Source: Treponema sp. (lineage in GTDB: Bacteria > Spirochaetota > Spirochaetia > Treponematales > Breznakiellaceae). Taken from it: a stretch of DNA of 40,481 nt. Shown piece after piece: positions 40,406-40,481 of the stretch (its first letter is position 1; every line of letters begins with the position of its first letter). Location of the stretch: assembly GCA_009782495.1 (NCBI GenBank), contig WRIX01000011.1:1-40481 (forward strand). Direction: 5' to 3'. A program made the translations under genes and the position numbers. The notes beneath the pieces were generated by a model that was not told where the DNA came from, did not search any database, and worked only from the letters and a program-made list of their open reading frames with translations.

Positions 40406-40481
40406 ACCAGTAGTCCTGATTTTTGCCGGACCGAACGGTTCCGGTAAAAGTACCCTTACTGCTCAGATACCGCATTATGGC
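40398..40481 (+). CDS. Zeta-like/ABC-type P-loop toxin, 3' end outside window
   Basis: Only the first 28 codons are visible: SKPVVLIFAGPNGSGKSTLT, with a Walker A GPNGSGKST as in zeta toxins and COG4185-type kinases. ATG 40398 lies in the end of the antitoxin gene, as in other two-gene addiction modules. Zeta toxins phosphorylate UDP-N-acetyl sugars; the COG4185 group is less studied. Identity as a toxin depends on the missing rest. Confidence 0.75.
   Translation, partial: MSKPVVLIFAGPNGSGKSTLTAQIPHYG

Noticed and set aside
1..40481. CRISPR arrays, insertion sequences, tRNA or rRNA genes
   Set aside because: I saw no regularly spaced repeats other than protein-coding ones, no transposase and no tRNA- or rRNA-like segments on either strand.

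Overview
The window looks like a chromosomal segment of a Gram-negative-type (diderm) bacterium, most probably a spirochaete of the Treponema group. This rests on the many lipoproteins with spirochaete-style lipoboxes, the LpoB / COG3014 / LPP20-like lipoprotein block and the tryptophan/tyrosine-rich repeat proteins; the genus is inference, since no rRNA or tRNA is present.

Layout. (1) 1-2501: two paralogous 46-residue-repeat (propeller-like) proteins around an unknown small gene. (2) 2480-8796, minus strand: an envelope operon of four lipoproteins (two LPP20-like, one LpoB-like, one COG3014-like), then an AAA+ ATPase and a YgjP-type metallopeptidase. (3) 8876-11638: purD and a CorC/HlyC-type membrane protein. 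(4) 11688-13010: an Hsp20 gene, its promoter and the start of fabD, tandemly duplicated as a 642-bp unit. (5) 13002-32824: an almost complete aryl polyene (APE) pigment-lipid cluster. The plus strand carries fabD, apeD, a polysaccharide deacetylase, apeE, apeF, a fused apeG-H-I, a split apeJ, apeK, a 33-codon micro-ORF where apeLMN would be expected, then apeO, P, Q, R. The minus strand carries apeN, L, M, a second apeE-apeF pair, a second apeM, a methyltransferase and apeC. (6) 32987-37717: an AT-rich four-gene module (GT32-like glycosyltransferase, AMP-ligase fused to a carrier domain, PlsC acyltransferase fused to an LRAT-like domain, alpha/beta hydrolase with a Cys nucleophile). (7) 37760-39968: a third apeE-type carrier gene, accD, accA and a 49-codon ORF. 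(8) 40021-40481: a toxin-antitoxin pair (RelB/DinJ-like antitoxin, zeta-like P-loop toxin cut by the window end).

How it works together (inference from the APE family). AccA/AccD with partners elsewhere make malonyl-CoA; FabD loads malonyl on the ApeE/ApeF carriers; the ligase domain loads an aryl starter; ApeO:ApeC and ApeR condense, ApeQ reduces, ApeI:ApeP dehydrate; the methyltransferase modifies the aryl head; the acyltransferases and GT2 enzyme attach the polyene to a lipid or sugar carrier; the MMPL proteins, LolA-like protein and DUF3261 lipoprotein export it to the outer membrane. The 33-37.7 kb module may add a second acyl or sugar tailoring step. Several genes here (purD, apeN, both hsp20 copies) have a good sigma-70 promoter ending 7-9 nt before ATG and no Shine-Dalgarno, suggesting leaderless mRNAs.
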